The notes: a model not told the origin generated them from the letters alone. DNA of 64,000 nucleotides from an uncultured Bacteroidota bacterium (GCA_902635895.1 CACPPV010000001.1:118052-182051), one strand, 5' to 3'; positions 24,316 through 37,378 are shown, counted from the stretch's first letter. Made by a program: numbers and translations.

Positions 24316-24387
24316 TAGCCCGTAGGGGAATCGAACCCCTCTTACCAGGATGAAAACCTGGCGTCCTAGCCGATAGACGAACGGGCC
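24316..24387 (-). tRNA. tRNA-Glu (TTC)
   Basis: The 72-nt cloverleaf has anticodon arm CCAGGTTTTCATCCTGG, T arm GAGGGGTTCGATTCCCCT and acceptor GGCCCGT paired with ACGGGCT (G-U at 1:72). CCA is not encoded. It lies between proS and rpsT, all on the minus strand. Confidence 0.96.
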
Positions 24388-24464
24388 AAAATTTAACGAT
24401 TGCAAATGTAATTGAAAGGATACAAACTTGCAACTTAAATTTTTTGTTTTCTTAAAAGTTTCTA

Positions 24465-25943
24465 TTAATAAGCTTTGGCAAACAAAACTCTCTGAGATGA
24501 TGGTTTGTTGGTAACCATACAAAATCCTTTATCACCAACAGTTTCGGCAGGAATACATCTTATTGTAGCTTTAGTTTCTTTCTTTATTTTTTCTTCGGTT
24601 TCTGAGGATCCGTCCCAGTGAGCAGAAACAAAACCACCTTCATTTTTAATTAAGGATTTGAATTCGTCGTAACTATTGGCAACTCTAGTGTTTTCAATTG
24701 TAAATTTTTGGGCTTTATTAAAAATATATTCTTGTATATCACTAATTAGAAAATCTATTTTTTCGTATATTTTTTCAAATGGAATATTTTCTTTAAGCAT
24801 TTTATCTCTTCTGAAAATTTCTATTGTATTGTTTTCTAAATCTTTAGGGCCTATCGCAATTCTTATTGGAACTCCTTTAATTTCGTGCTCGTTAAATTTG
24901 AATCCAGGTTTATGAGTATCGCGTTTATCAAATAAAACAGAAATATTTTTATTTCTAAGTTCAGATAATACTGGTTTAATTTTTTCTGAAATTTTTTCTA
25001 ACTGCTCTTGAGATTTATAAATTGGAATTATTACAACTTGAATTGGAGCTAATTTTGGAGGTAAAATCAAACCATTATCGTCTGAATGAGTCATTATCAA
25101 TGCTCCCATTAACCTTGTTGAAACGCCCCATGATGTTGCCCAAACATGATCTAACTTTCCTTCTTTATTAGCAAATTTTACATCAAATGCTTTAGCAAAA
25201 TTTTGACCTAAAAAATGAGAAGTACCAGCTTGCAATGCCTTTCCATCTTGCATGAGAGCCTCGATGCAATAAGTTTCTTCAGCCCCAGCAAATCTTTCAC
25301 TCTCAGATTTTAATCCTTTTACAACTGGAATACCCATAAAATCTTGAGCAAAATCTGCATAGATATTATTCATTAATTCAGCCTCGGCCAACGCCTCATC
25401 TTTGGTTGAGTGAGCAGTATGACCCTCTTGCCATAAAAATTCAGCTGTTCTTAAAAACAATCTGGTTCTCATCTCCCACCTAACGACATTTGCCCATTGG
25501 TTTATAAGAATTGGTAAATCTCTGTAAGATTGAATCCAATTTTTATAAGTGTTCCAAATTATTGCCTCACTTGTTGGTCTAACTATTAATTCTTCTTCTA
25601 ACTTCGCATTTTCATCAACAATTAATTTGCCCGAATTATTTTCATCGTTTTTTAATCTGTAATGTGTTACAACAGCACATTCTTTTGCAAAACCTTCAGC
25701 ATTCTTTTCTTCTGCCTCAAATAGACTTTTAGGAACAAACAATGGAAAATAAGCGTTCTGATGACCTGTTTCTTTAAACATTTTATCTAACTGAGATTGC
25801 ATTTTTTCCCAAATAGCGTAACCATATGGTTTTATAACCATACATCCTCTTACAGAAGAATTTTCAGCTAAATCTGCTTTAACAACTAGTTCATTGTACC
25901 ATTTGGAATAATCGACTTCTCTTTTTGTTAACTTCTTAGACAT
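24465..25943 (-). CDS. proS: Prolyl-tRNA synthetase (short, archaeal/eukaryal type)
   Basis: This 492-residue class II synthetase charges tRNA-Pro. It shows [23 protein letters not shown] (motif 2 region, described by its key residues), [14 protein letters not shown], and a C-terminal zinc-like region ending in FAKAY. It lacks the editing insertion of the long bacterial type, which is normal for Bacteroidota and not a truncation. It is divergent from the lipoprotein gene at 26010. Confidence 0.97.
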   Translation of the reverse strand: MSKKLTKREVDYSKWYNELVVKADLAENSSVRGCMVIKPYGYAIWEKMQSQLDKMFKETGHQNAYFPLFVPKSLFEAEEKNAEGFAKECAVVTHYRLKNDENNSGKLIVDENAKLEEELIVRPTSEAIIWNTYKNWIQSYRDLPILINQWANVVRWEMRTRLFLRTAEFLWQEGHTAHSTKDEALAEAELMNNIYADFAQDFMGIPVVKGLKSESERFAGAEETYCIEALMQDGKALQAGTSHFLGQNFAKAFDVKFANKEGKLDHVWATSWGVSTRLMGALIMTHSDDNGLILPPKLAPIQVVIIPIYKSQEQLEKISEKIKPVLSELRNKNISVLFDKRDTHKPGFKFNEHEIKGVPIRIAIGPKDLENNTIEIFRRDKMLKENIPFEKIYEKIDFLISDIQEYIFNKAQKFTIENTRVANSYDEFKSLIKNEGGFVSAHWDGSSETEEKIKKETKATIRCIPAETVGDKGFCMVTNKPSSQRVLFAKAY

Positions 25944-26009
25944 GAGTTGGTGTTGGCATAATTATTGTTTAATTTTAAGTAGTGCTAAATTAATTAAATA
26001 ATTAACAAA

Positions 26010-27167
26010 ATGAGATATACTTACATATTACTATTAACATTAACTTTTGTTGGATGTGGGCCTTTTAACTCCATTGATTCCTTTGAAAGTGATGGTATTT
26101 ATGGTAATAATGAAAGAGTCTCAAATAGTAATAACAATGAAAATAACGGTCTATATTATAAAAATTATTTTGATCAAAAATATTCTGAATATGGATTTGA
26201 TAATCAAATAAACGATAGTGTTTTAACCGATATTTCGAATTATTCTTCAAATTCAAACGTTACATACAATAATAGTAACGGATCTTGGGGAGATAATCCA
26301 ACATCCGTTAATATAATTTTTAGAGACAGATATATTTACGACCCATATATTAATTATTATCCATTTGGATATTACGATTATTACAGGTCCTGGTATAGCC
26401 CTTTTTATTCAAGGAATTGGATGATTTGGGGTTATAATTCATGGCTTAATCCATGGGGTCCTTACAGGTATGGATACAGATACAATTACAGATATTGGAA
26501 TTATTGGCACCCTTATTTTGGCTCTCCATACTATGGAGGTGACCCTTATTTCGAAAGAAATAGTAACAACTCTATTGCATACATGAATGGAAGAAGGAAC
26601 TCCAATTCTCAGCTTGATAAATCAAACGAGATTTTATCAAACGGTAGATCCATATCAAACTACAATATTGGAAGAAATGAAGTCAAAATTGGTAACTCTG
26701 AATCCAAAACAGATAAATCGGAAATAATAAAAAATAGAAATATAAATAGGGTCTATTATAATTTAAAAAACGGTGTTCGATACAACGGTCAGACTCTAAC
26801 AACCGAAAAAAGACGAGATTATCTCAATAGAGGAGAATTAAACCCTGGTGGAAGTACTAGAAGTTCGGCCATTAAAAACGCTAGATCAAATTTTCAACAA
26901 GTAAAATACAGCGGAAAGACAAGGTCTTACGATAGAACAAGATCCAGCCTTAATAATTCATCAAGTAACTTAAATCGTGGCAGAGATTATTCTAGAAGTG
27001 AAATAAATAGCTCAGGCGGTTCTAGTAACTCCAGATCATCATACAGTTCCTCGTATAGTTCAGTTAGATCCTCCTCAAGTAGTGTAAGATCAAGTCCAAG
27101 ACCATCTTCAGGCTCTGCTGGAAGTTCGCCGTCAAGATCAAGTAGTGGACCCAGAGGTTCAAGATAA
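26010..27167 (+). CDS. Low-complexity lipoprotein (Tyr/Asn/Ser-rich)
   Basis: This 385-residue protein has a lipoprotein signal ending TFVGC (Cys16). An Asn/Ser-rich region follows, then a Tyr/Trp/Pro-rich segment with YYPFGYYDYYRSWYSPF (about 116-132), and a C-terminal tail almost wholly of Ser, Arg, Gly and Pro (about 290-385). I recognise no catalytic domain. It overlaps the next gene, an OmpP1-like barrel, by one base (TAATG), so the two are translated together. It could be a surface or cell-wall component. Confidence 0.65.
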   Translation: MRYTYILLLTLTFVGCGPFNSIDSFESDGIYGNNERVSNSNNNENNGLYYKNYFDQKYSEYGFDNQINDSVLTDISNYSSNSNVTYNNSNGSWGDNPTSVNIIFRDRYIYDPYINYYPFGYYDYYRSWYSPFYSRNWMIWGYNSWLNPWGPYRYGYRYNYRYWNYWHPYFGSPYYGGDPYFERNSNNSIAYMNGRRNSNSQLDKSNEILSNGRSISNYNIGRNEVKIGNSESKTDKSEIIKNRNINRVYYNLKNGVRYNGQTLTTEKRRDYLNRGELNPGGSTRSSAIKNARSNFQQVKYSGKTRSYDRTRSSLNNSSSNLNRGRDYSRSEINSSGGSSNSRSSYSSSYSSVRSSSSSVRSSPRPSSGSAGSSPSRSSSGPRGSR

Positions 27168-28684
27168 TGACAAGAATGACGATAAAAAAGAAGTTTATAT
27201 TTTTTTTAATTTCATTTCCTACTTTAATTTTTTCTCAAAGTGTAAGTGATATAGTAGACTTTTCTATTGACAATCCTCTTGGAACAGCAAGATTTGAATC
27301 TATGGGAGGTGCATTTGGAGCTCTTGGAGGAGATTTATCTGCAATAAATATTAATCCAGCTGGAAGCGCAGTTTTTAATACAAATCAATATGTATTGTCA
27401 TTTTCCAATAACGAAAAAAAAATAAATACTAATTTTTTTAACTCCTTAAGCTCAAAGACAAGTAGCAAATTCAGTGTAAATAACGGAGGAGGAGTCTGGG
27501 TGTTTGAAAATTTCGGTGGCGGAAATATTGATAAAATTTCATTTGGAATTAATGCACAAACAAACAATTCATTTCATAATGATTTTCACATTAAAGGATT
27601 AAATAATTTAAACTCAATTGACAAGTTTTTTTTAAATAATGCAACTGGATTTTCAGCATCCGATCTTAGTGTAAATCAAAATGAAACAGTTTCTTCAACC
27701 TATAGAAATCTTGGGGAATACTTTGGCTTTTCTGCACAACAAGCTTTTTTAGCTTATCAGGCATACCTTTTGAATTACGATGACATTAATAACGAATTTT
27801 ATTCTATTGCAAAATACGATAATGGTGTCTATCAAGATCATTTAAATGAAACAAAAGGTTACAATAGTAAATACAATTTAAATTTAGCTATTCAGTTTAA
27901 AGAGGATTACTATTTTGGTTTAAACATCAACACTCATGAAATATTTTTAGAAAATTTCATAAGACATAAAGAAACCGACTTTGATAGTGACTCTGCAGTA
28001 AAATCAATTTTGTATGAAAATAGGTTAACAACAAGTGGTGAAGGATTTTCATTTCAACTTGGAGCCCTAAGAAAATTTAATAATTTCAGAATTGGAATAT
28101 CATATCAATCACCAACATGGTATAAGTTGTGGGACGAAACTATGCAATATTTTGAGACTGAGACTGTTGATATTAATGGAACAAATTATGTAGACATCGT
28201 TGATCCAAGAATTAGCAACTTGTACCCAATGTATAAAATCAAAACACCATCTAGCATAACTTTAAGTTCAGCTGTAATAATTGGAAAAATTGGACTTTTA
28301 AGTGTAGATATTGTTTCAAAAGACTATACTAAAATAAAGGCTAAGCCTAAAGAAGACTTTGTAAACACTAACATGATAATTGGCTCTAGTCTAAAGTCAA
28401 CTATGGATATAAGGCTTGGCACGGAGATAAGATTAAACAAGTTTAGTGTTAGAGGTGGATTTAATTCAAATCAAAGTCCTTATAGAAATCAAGATTTAAT
28501 AAAAGACAGCTCCTCTTATTCTTATGGATTTGGGTATGATTTTGGTTCAACTATTATAAACTTTTCACACAAAGTTTCGGAAAAAGATAGAAACTATCAA
28601 TTGTTTGATAGTGGTCTTGTTGATAAAGCTAATCTTACAACAGATCAATCAATTTATACACTATCAATTGTATTTAACTTCTAA
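27167..28684 (+). CDS. OmpP1/FadL-like outer-membrane protein
   Basis: This 505-residue protein has a signal peptide ending LIFSQ (about residue 24). An N-terminal plug-like segment follows with ARFESMGGAFGALGGDLSA and INPAGSAVF, a hallmark of Bacteroidota OmpP1/FadL barrels. The remainder alternates in beta-strand pattern and ends in a terminal aromatic (VFNF). The family takes up hydrophobic compounds across the outer membrane; the substrate is unknown. ATG 27176 is an alternative start three codons downstream. It is translationally coupled to the upstream lipoprotein. Confidence 0.85.
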   Translation: MTRMTIKKKFIFFLISFPTLIFSQSVSDIVDFSIDNPLGTARFESMGGAFGALGGDLSAININPAGSAVFNTNQYVLSFSNNEKKINTNFFNSLSSKTSSKFSVNNGGGVWVFENFGGGNIDKISFGINAQTNNSFHNDFHIKGLNNLNSIDKFFLNNATGFSASDLSVNQNETVSSTYRNLGEYFGFSAQQAFLAYQAYLLNYDDINNEFYSIAKYDNGVYQDHLNETKGYNSKYNLNLAIQFKEDYYFGLNINTHEIFLENFIRHKETDFDSDSAVKSILYENRLTTSGEGFSFQLGALRKFNNFRIGISYQSPTWYKLWDETMQYFETETVDINGTNYVDIVDPRISNLYPMYKIKTPSSITLSSAVIIGKIGLLSVDIVSKDYTKIKAKPKEDFVNTNMIIGSSLKSTMDIRLGTEIRLNKFSVRGGFNSNQSPYRNQDLIKDSSSYSYGFGYDFGSTIINFSHKVSEKDRNYQLFDSGLVDKANLTTDQSIYTLSIVFNF

Positions 28685-28846
28685 AACTTATTAGTATTCT
28701 TCAAGTTTTATTACTTGTAATTATTTCATATCATCTTCATTAATTTTTCGATGAAAAATTTAAAATCTAAGAAATATTAAATGCATATAAAGATGTAAGA
28801 ATTAAATTTTAGATTATCTTCGTAATGAAAGCTGATTAAAATTGTA

Positions 28847-30331
28847 ATGATTTCCAACTTCGCCAAAAACTTAAAAATTCATAATTCCATAACTAATAAA
28901 AAAGAGTCTTTTAAACCAATTGAAAAGAACAAAGTTGGAATGTATGTTTGTGGACCTACAGTCTACAGTAATGCACACTTGGGAAATTGTAGAACTTTTA
29001 TTTCTTTCGACCTCATTTTTCGTTATTTAAAATACTTAGGTTATAATGTAAGATATGTTAGGAATTTGACAGATGTTGGTCACTTGGAAAATGAAGATGA
29101 AAATGGAGAAGATAAAGTCTCTAAAAAAGCAAGACTTGAAAAAATCGAACCTATGGAAGTCGTTCAAAAATACACACTTGATTTTCATGATGTTTTAAAA
29201 AATTTTAATACACTTCCTCCTAGTATTGAACCTACAGCATCCGGGCATATAATAGAGCAAATTCAAAGCATAAAGCAGATCATAAAATCTGGTTATGGTT
29301 ATGAAGTAAATGGTTCGGTATATTTTGATATTGAAAAATTTAATCAATCAAATAAATATGGAAAATTAAGCGGAAGAAATCCTGATGACATGCTAAACAA
29401 TTCTAGAGATTTAGATGGTTCATCTGACAAAAAAAATCCACAAGATTTTGCTCTTTGGAAAAAAGCGGATAAATCACACATAATGAAATGGGAATCTCCT
29501 TGGGGTAATGGATTTCCAGGATGGCATTTAGAATGTACTTCAATGAGTAAAAAATACTTAGGTGATAGATTTGATATACACGGTGGAGGAATTGACCTAA
29601 AATTTCCTCATCATGACTGTGAAATCGCCCAATCTGAAGCTATTGATGGAAAAAACCCTGCAAATTTTTGGATGCATGCAAACATGCTCACATTGAATGG
29701 AAAAAAGATGTCTAAATCTACAGATAATTTTGTTCTACCAGGTCAAATTTTTGATGGAAAAAATAAAATTTTTAGCAAACCCTTTAATCCAAATGTTCTG
29801 AAGTTTTTTATGTATCAGGCACATTATCGAAGTGTATTAGATCTTAGTAACGATGCTCTTTTAGCTTCTGAAAAAGGATTGTCAAAACTTATGTCTGGGT
29901 TTCAACTGATATTTGAACTGGAATGTAATGAAAATGAGTCTGATTTTAACGTAAACAAATGGGTAACTAATTGTTTCGATAAACTTAATGATGACTTTAA
30001 CACACCAATGCTAATAGCTGAACTTTTTGAATGTGTCAAATTTTTAAACAATGTAAAAATCAAATCAAAAAATTTAAATATTGGTGATAGAGAAACTATT
30101 GAAAAAACATTTAACAGCATACTGTTTGAAATTTTAGGTTTTGATTTAAATAATGATGAGCCAAATGAAAAAGATTCAAAAACTCAACTAATAGAGCTAT
30201 TAATCAAAATTAGATCCCAAGCAAGAGAAAATAAAAATTTCAAATTATCTGATGAAATAAGAGATGAACTATTGAGTTTAGGTATCAAACTAAATGACAA
30301 TAAAAACGATTCATCATTTGAATTAATTTAA
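28847..30331 (+). CDS. cysS: Cysteinyl-tRNA synthetase
   Basis: This 494-residue class I synthetase charges tRNA-Cys. Visible features are [16 protein letters not shown] (zinc Cys and HIGH-like motif, about 34-49), [10 protein letters not shown] (zinc Cys), [11 protein letters not shown] and GKKMSKS. The length is standard. Its stop overlaps the yidD start by one base. The 162-bp region upstream shows no recognisable promoter or RNA element. Confidence 0.98.
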   Translation: MISNFAKNLKIHNSITNKKESFKPIEKNKVGMYVCGPTVYSNAHLGNCRTFISFDLIFRYLKYLGYNVRYVRNLTDVGHLENEDENGEDKVSKKARLEKIEPMEVVQKYTLDFHDVLKNFNTLPPSIEPTASGHIIEQIQSIKQIIKSGYGYEVNGSVYFDIEKFNQSNKYGKLSGRNPDDMLNNSRDLDGSSDKKNPQDFALWKKADKSHIMKWESPWGNGFPGWHLECTSMSKKYLGDRFDIHGGGIDLKFPHHDCEIAQSEAIDGKNPANFWMHANMLTLNGKKMSKSTDNFVLPGQIFDGKNKIFSKPFNPNVLKFFMYQAHYRSVLDLSNDALLASEKGLSKLMSGFQLIFELECNENESDFNVNKWVTNCFDKLNDDFNTPMLIAELFECVKFLNNVKIKSKNLNIGDRETIEKTFNSILFEILGFDLNNDEPNEKDSKTQLIELLIKIRSQARENKNFKLSDEIRDELLSLGIKLNDNKNDSSFELI

Positions 30332-30552
30332 TGAATAAAATTTTAATTTATCCTCTTTTAGTTTTGATTAAACTATATCAAAACTTTATCTCACCCCTAC
30401 TTCCCTCAACTTGTAGGTACTCTCCTACTTGTTCAGAATATTCAAAACAATCTTTAGTTAAATTTGGTCTTTTAAAAGGCTTCATTTTAAGCATAAAAAG
30501 AATTATTAAATGTAATCCATGGGGAGGATCTGGATATGATCCCGTACCTTAG
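30331..30552 (+). CDS. yidD: Membrane protein insertion efficiency factor YidD
   Basis: This 73-residue protein shows the conserved core [15 protein letters not shown] (about 25-39) and [13 protein letters not shown] at the C-terminus, with an amphipathic N-terminus. YidD aids YidC-dependent membrane insertion at the inner membrane. It overlaps cysS by one base and precedes lgt by 15 bp, forming a cysS-yidD-lgt operon. Confidence 0.96.
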   Translation: MNKILIYPLLVLIKLYQNFISPLLPSTCRYSPTCSEYSKQSLVKFGLLKGFILSIKRIIKCNPWGGSGYDPVP

Positions 30553-30567
30553 AAAAAATATAATAAT

Positions 30568-31422
30568 ATGATGATTTTTAAAATTGATTGGGCTCCAAAC
30601 GAAGTGTTTTTAAACCTAGGCCCATTAACTATATATTGGTACAGTGTAATGTTTATAATTGCATTTTCTTTGGGCTATTACATTGTACAAAAAATTTACA
30701 TAAACGATAACAAATCTGTTTCTTTAGTTGAACCTCTTTTTATTTATGTTGTATTTGGGACGTTAATTGGCGCAAGACTTGGTGAAGTATTTTTTTATAA
30801 TTGGGGTTACTTTCAAAATCACTTGATTGAAATAATACTACCAATCAAAAAAGATATCAACAGCTCTATGTTATTTGGTTTTATTGATGGTTACAAATTT
30901 GTTGGATATAGAGGATTGGCTAGCCATGGAGCTACAATTGGAATCATAACTGCCATGTTTATCTATAAATATAAATTTAAATACGACTCAGTTTTATGGA
31001 TTTTTGACAGGATAGTTATTCCAATTTCTATAGGTGGAATGTTTGTTAGAATAGGAAATTTCTTTAACTCAGAGATAGTTGGAAATTATACAAATTCTAA
31101 TTTTGGTGTTGTTTTTCAAAACAGAGGAGAAATTTTTCCAAGACACCCAGCTCAACTTTATGAGGCTTTTGGTTATTTATTATTATTTATTTTACTCTGG
31201 AATATTTACTGGAAAACAGATTTAAAAAAATACAAAGGCTTTATTTTTGGATTATTCCTTACTTGTTTATTTTCAATTAGAGTTTTAGTTGAAAACGTCA
31301 AAGAAAGCCAAGGTGGTTTTGAAGAAACCTTGGGTATATTATCTACCGGCCAATGGCTAAGTATTCCTTTTATAATTATTGGAATTTGTCTAATGTTATA
31401 CTCAAAAAAAAAAAGTAATTAA
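30568..31422 (+). CDS. lgt: Prolipoprotein diacylglyceryl transferase
   Basis: This 284-residue membrane enzyme attaches diacylglycerol to the lipobox Cys of lipoproteins. It shows YWYSVMFIIAFSLGYY, the signature GLASHGATIGI with the essential His, and RIGNFFNSEIVG with the conserved Arg and Asn. HPAQLYEAFGYL follows. The many lipoproteins in this window are its expected substrates. The last 4 bases overlap the convergent secDF. Confidence 0.97.
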   Translation: MMIFKIDWAPNEVFLNLGPLTIYWYSVMFIIAFSLGYYIVQKIYINDNKSVSLVEPLFIYVVFGTLIGARLGEVFFYNWGYFQNHLIEIILPIKKDINSSMLFGFIDGYKFVGYRGLASHGATIGIITAMFIYKYKFKYDSVLWIFDRIVIPISIGGMFVRIGNFFNSEIVGNYTNSNFGVVFQNRGEIFPRHPAQLYEAFGYLLLFILLWNIYWKTDLKKYKGFIFGLFLTCLFSIRVLVENVKESQGGFEETLGILSTGQWLSIPFIIIGICLMLYSKKKSN

Positions 31423-34364
31423 CTCTTTTTCAAACTCTTTTTTAATGTATCGAACATTACAGGAGTTGCAATGAAAACTGACGAATAAGTACCAACAATT
31501 ACACCAATTATAAGTGCAAACATAAATCCTCTGATTGATTCACCACCAAAAAGGAAAATTGCAAGCAATACAACTAATGTAGTAAAAGAGGTGTTTAATG
31601 TTCTACTAAGAGTACTGTTTAGAGCTCCGTTTACGGTTTTCTTAAATTCCCAAGATTTGTTGATCAATCTAAATTCACGAATCCTATCAAAAACAACAAC
31701 AGTGTCATTTAGAGAATAACCAATAACAGTAAGAACTGCAGCAATAAATGCTTGATTAATTTCCATATTAAAAGGCATAAACGAATAGGTTAATGAGAAG
31801 ATACCTAAAACAACTAAAACATCATGAAAAACAGCTGCAACTGCACCCAAAGAATATTGCCAATCTCTAAATCTGAGGAGGATGTATACAAAAACAACAA
31901 ATAAAGAACCAAAGATGGCCAAGAACGAGTTCTTTTTAATGTCATCAGCAATTGTAGGACCTACTTTAGAAGACCCCATAATTCCTATTGCTTTGTCTTC
32001 AGAGCCATTAACAAATTCATCATAAGAAAGATTTCCTGGTAAAACATTTTTCAAAGACTCAAACATTTTGGTTTGAATTTCTTCATCAACTTGAGTCCCC
32101 TCAACATCAACTTTATAATTAGTAGTAATTTTTAATTGATTATCTGATCCAAAAGTTTTTGCTTCAGCATTACCTAAAACATCAATCAAACTAGCTTGAA
32201 TTTCGCTTTGATTTACATCTTTGTCAAATCTTACAGTGTAAGTTCTACCACCCACAAAATCAACACCCTGGTTTAAACCGTTTGTTGATAAAGAAAATAT
32301 ACTCAGTGTTAACAGAGATCCTGATACAAAATATGCAATCTTTCTTTTTTGTAAGAAGGTAATTGACATATTTGTAAATAAATTTTTTGTCAATGGAGTC
32401 GAAAAATTTAAAATTTTTGATTTGGAAAGTCTCGAGTCAACTAACATTCTAGTAATAAAAATCGCAGTAAATAAAGATGTCGCAATACCAATTAATAATG
32501 TAGTGGCGAAACCTTTTATTGGTCCAGAACCAAATACAAATAAAATTAAGGCTGTTAACCCAGTTGTTATGTTAGCATCTAAAATAGATGACAAGGCATT
32601 ATTAAATCCATCTCTTACAGACTGTTTTAGCCCTTTACCTCTGTTTAATTCTTCACGTATTCTTTCAAAAATAAGCACGTTAGCATCTACAGACATACCT
32701 ATTGTTAGAACAATACCAGCAATACCAGGAAGGGTTAATACGGCGCCAAGGCCAGCTAAGATTCCGAAAATTAAAACCAGATTCAAAACCAACGCAACAT
32801 CTGCATAAATTCCAGCTCTTCCATAGTAAAAAATCATCCATATAAGAACAAGAATAAGAGCAATTATGAAGGAATTTATACCTTTTTCAATATTTTCTTT
32901 ACCTAGTGATGGACCAACAACTTCAGATTCAATAATTTCAGCAGAAGCAGGTAATTTACCAGCTCTTAAAACATTTGCTAAATCAATAGCTTCGTTTAAT
33001 GTAAACTGACCTGAAATTTCAGATCTACCACCCGAGATTGCTCCTCTTGAAACTCCTGGTGCAGAGTAAACAATATCATCCAAAACAATAGCTATGTTAC
33101 TTTTATCTTTATATGCTTTTCCTGTCATTTCTTCCCATGTCCTTGCTCCTTTTCCGTTCATTTGCATTGACACTGCAGGAGAACCAACTTGATCGTACGA
33201 TTGACTTGCATCAACCACAACACTACCACCAAGTGGTGGTTTATTGTTTCTGTTTGACTGTATAGCATAAAGGTCAACAACATTACTATTAATATCCGGC
33301 TTTCCGAAAAGAAAACGAGTGTATCTTTTGCTTGAGGGAAGAAGTTGCCTAATTTCTGGCATTGATAAATATCCTTCTATTTTCTTTTGATCCTTTTCTA
33401 AAAACTGAGCAATAACAGGACCTCCCTGATAGCCAGTACCAACTAAATAATCAAATAAAGGATTGTTTTGATTTGAAATTGAATCGTTTGCTTCAACATC
33501 AGCTAATAAATCGTCAATCTCAGATTTTTCTTCAGATTCAGACTCACTAGATTCTTCATCTAAAATTGTTTTTAATTTCTCATTAGCTTGAGATAAAAAA
33601 GGTAAAAATTCATCGTTTTTTTCTGTGAACCAAAACTCTAATTGAGCTGTACTTTGCAATAAGTTTTTAACTCTGGCAACATCTTTAGCTCCCGGAAGTT
33701 CTACTCTAATTCTACCAGAATTACCTAAACGTTGAATATTTGGTTGAGTAACACCAAACTTATCAATTCTTTTTCTTAATACTTCAAAAGCAGACACTAT
33801 TGATTCGTCAATTTTTCTTTGAATAATTGGTTTTACTTCAGCATCTGACATTTCAAAATTGATTTCATCGCTCAAAGATCTATTAGCAAAAATATCAGGT
33901 GAAGCTAAATTTGTATCTCCTTTTATTTCATCAAAAGCTTCAAAAAACGATTCAACATAAGTATCGTCAGATTGTTTTTGTAATACATCTGCATTATCTA
34001 AAGCTTTGTTAAATATTGGATCTTTAGAATACTCTGCTAAACCTTTCAAAATGTCTTTTACAGAAACTTGAAGAGTTACATCGATACCTCCCTTTAAATC
34101 TAGACCTTTATTTAATTCTTTATTTTTGGCACTTTTATATGTAGTAAATCCAAGTATTGATTCATCAGAAATAGAATCTAAAAAACTAGTATACTTTTCC
34201 TCTCTAAGATCTGCATAATTATCTTTTAAATCAGAAACTGAATTTATAGAATATTCCGTTGCTTTAGTTTCTACGTTTGAGGTTATAAACGTAAATGAAA
34301 TTTGATAAATACTAACTAATGTAAAGCAAAAAGCAAAAAACTTTATTAAACCATTATTATGCAT
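31419..34364 (-). CDS. secDF: Protein translocase SecDF, fused
   Basis: This 981-residue fusion of SecD (about 1-640) and SecF (about 660-981) uses proton flow to pull proteins through SecYEG. The SecD half has GLDLKGGIDVTLQVSV, a large periplasmic domain with an acidic Ser/Glu-rich insert (near residue 275), and LTIGMSVDANVLIFERI. The SecF half has GVDFVGGRTYTVRF and IGYSLNDTVVVFDRIRE. The fused form is normal in Bacteroidota. It is monocistronic with its own promoter and overlaps lgt by 4 bp. Confidence 0.98.
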   Translation of the reverse strand: MHNNGLIKFFAFCFTLVSIYQISFTFITSNVETKATEYSINSVSDLKDNYADLREEKYTSFLDSISDESILGFTTYKSAKNKELNKGLDLKGGIDVTLQVSVKDILKGLAEYSKDPIFNKALDNADVLQKQSDDTYVESFFEAFDEIKGDTNLASPDIFANRSLSDEINFEMSDAEVKPIIQRKIDESIVSAFEVLRKRIDKFGVTQPNIQRLGNSGRIRVELPGAKDVARVKNLLQSTAQLEFWFTEKNDEFLPFLSQANEKLKTILDEESSESESEEKSEIDDLLADVEANDSISNQNNPLFDYLVGTGYQGGPVIAQFLEKDQKKIEGYLSMPEIRQLLPSSKRYTRFLFGKPDINSNVVDLYAIQSNRNNKPPLGGSVVVDASQSYDQVGSPAVSMQMNGKGARTWEEMTGKAYKDKSNIAIVLDDIVYSAPGVSRGAISGGRSEISGQFTLNEAIDLANVLRAGKLPASAEIIESEVVGPSLGKENIEKGINSFIIALILVLIWMIFYYGRAGIYADVALVLNLVLIFGILAGLGAVLTLPGIAGIVLTIGMSVDANVLIFERIREELNRGKGLKQSVRDGFNNALSSILDANITTGLTALILFVFGSGPIKGFATTLLIGIATSLFTAIFITRMLVDSRLSKSKILNFSTPLTKNLFTNMSITFLQKRKIAYFVSGSLLTLSIFSLSTNGLNQGVDFVGGRTYTVRFDKDVNQSEIQASLIDVLGNAEAKTFGSDNQLKITTNYKVDVEGTQVDEEIQTKMFESLKNVLPGNLSYDEFVNGSEDKAIGIMGSSKVGPTIADDIKKNSFLAIFGSLFVVFVYILLRFRDWQYSLGAVAAVFHDVLVVLGIFSLTYSFMPFNMEINQAFIAAVLTVIGYSLNDTVVVFDRIREFRLINKSWEFKKTVNGALNSTLSRTLNTSFTTLVVLLAIFLFGGESIRGFMFALIIGVIVGTYSSVFIATPVMFDTLKKSLKKS

Positions 34365-34395
34365 AACTTAAAATTTATTCTTATTAAAAACCGAG

Positions 34396-34426
34396 CAAAT
34401 ATAGGATTTACTTACTCATAAAACAA
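34396..34426 (-). promoter_or_regulatory. secDF promoter
   Basis: On the minus strand, TTG (34426-34424), a 20-base spacer and TATATTTG (34403-34396) match the Bacteroidota consensus, 31 bases before the ATG. Confidence 0.75.
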
Positions 34427-34469
34427 TTATAGACAAAAACATAAAACCATTTATCTGGATTGTAAAATT

Positions 34470-35390
34470 TTAAAGTGCTAGATTCATTTTCCTAACAGCT
34501 GAAGCGCTCTCTGCAAATTTTATCATTTCTTGATCATCTAAATCTAGATTCACAATTTTTTCACAACCATCCTTTCCTATAATACAAGGGACTCCAATAC
34601 ATATATCGTCTTGATTGTACTCGCCTTCAAGAAAAACAGAACAAGGAATTATTCTTTTTTCATCATTCAAAATTGATTTAACCAAAAATGCAACAGAGGC
34701 ACCAGGTGCATACCAAGCTGAAGTACCCAATAACTTTGTTAAAGTCGCTCCTCCAACCATTGTTTTCTTTGAAACATCCTCAAGATCATTTTTTGAAATA
34801 AGATCAGAAATAGGAAGACCATTATAGGTAGCTAATCTTGTTAACGGAATCATTGTTGTATCTCCATGACCACCTATTACCATTCCTTGTATGTCATTAG
34901 CTGGTCTATCTAGTGCTAAAGATAAGTATGTTTTAAATCTAGAACTATCTAAAGCTCCGCCCATTCCAACAACTCTATTTTTGGGCAATCCTGTTGATTT
35001 GAGTGTCAAATAAGTCATTGTATCCATTGGATTTGAAACAACAACTATGATAGTTTCAGGCGAATGTTCTAAAACATTTTGGGAAACAGTTTTAACAATC
35101 CCTGCATTGATTCCTATTAATTCTTCTCTAGTCATCCCTGGCTTTCTTGGGATTCCAGAGGTTATTACAACAACATCGCTATTGGCTGTTTTTGAATAAT
35201 CATTGGTAGTTCCAATAATTTTTGTTCCAAAACCCAACGTTGTAGAAGTTTGCATCATATCTAGAGCTTTACCTTCAGCAAAACCTTCTTTAATATCTAG
35301 TAAAACCACCTCACTTGCAATGGATTTTGAGGCTATTACATCTGCACAAGTTGAACCTACATTTCCGGCACCTACAATTGTTACTTTCAT
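34470..35390 (-). CDS. mdh: Malate dehydrogenase
   Basis: This 306-residue NAD-dependent enzyme of the TCA cycle is of the LDH-like type. It shows VGAGNVGSTCAD (nucleotide-binding loop), GIPRKPGMTREELIGIN, VVSNPMDTMTYL and VIGGHGDTTMIPL with the catalytic His. It starts 16 bp after the gyrB stop, so both may share the gyrB promoter. Confidence 0.97.
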   Translation of the reverse strand: MKVTIVGAGNVGSTCADVIASKSIASEVVLLDIKEGFAEGKALDMMQTSTTLGFGTKIIGTTNDYSKTANSDVVVITSGIPRKPGMTREELIGINAGIVKTVSQNVLEHSPETIIVVVSNPMDTMTYLTLKSTGLPKNRVVGMGGALDSSRFKTYLSLALDRPANDIQGMVIGGHGDTTMIPLTRLATYNGLPISDLISKNDLEDVSKKTMVGGATLTKLLGTSAWYAPGASVAFLVKSILNDEKRIIPCSVFLEGEYNQDDICIGVPCIIGKDGCEKIVNLDLDDQEMIKFAESASAVRKMNLAL

Positions 35391-35406
35391 TAATTAAAAA
35401 TTTAGA

Positions 35407-37356
<1,950 letters not shown>

Positions 37357-37378
37357 TTATATAATTTTTTGGTTAAAA

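Noticed and set aside
24304..24522. Minus-strand open frame of 72 codons
   Set aside because: It covers tRNA-Glu and the end of proS; it is a chance frame.
24465..25943. ProS being truncated because it is much shorter than E. coli ProS
   Set aside because: It is the complete short type without the editing insertion, which is normal in Bacteroidota.
32422..32808. A 128-codon plus-strand frame within secDF
   Set aside because: It is antisense to conserved SecD membrane helices; composition and lack of a promoter argue against a gene.
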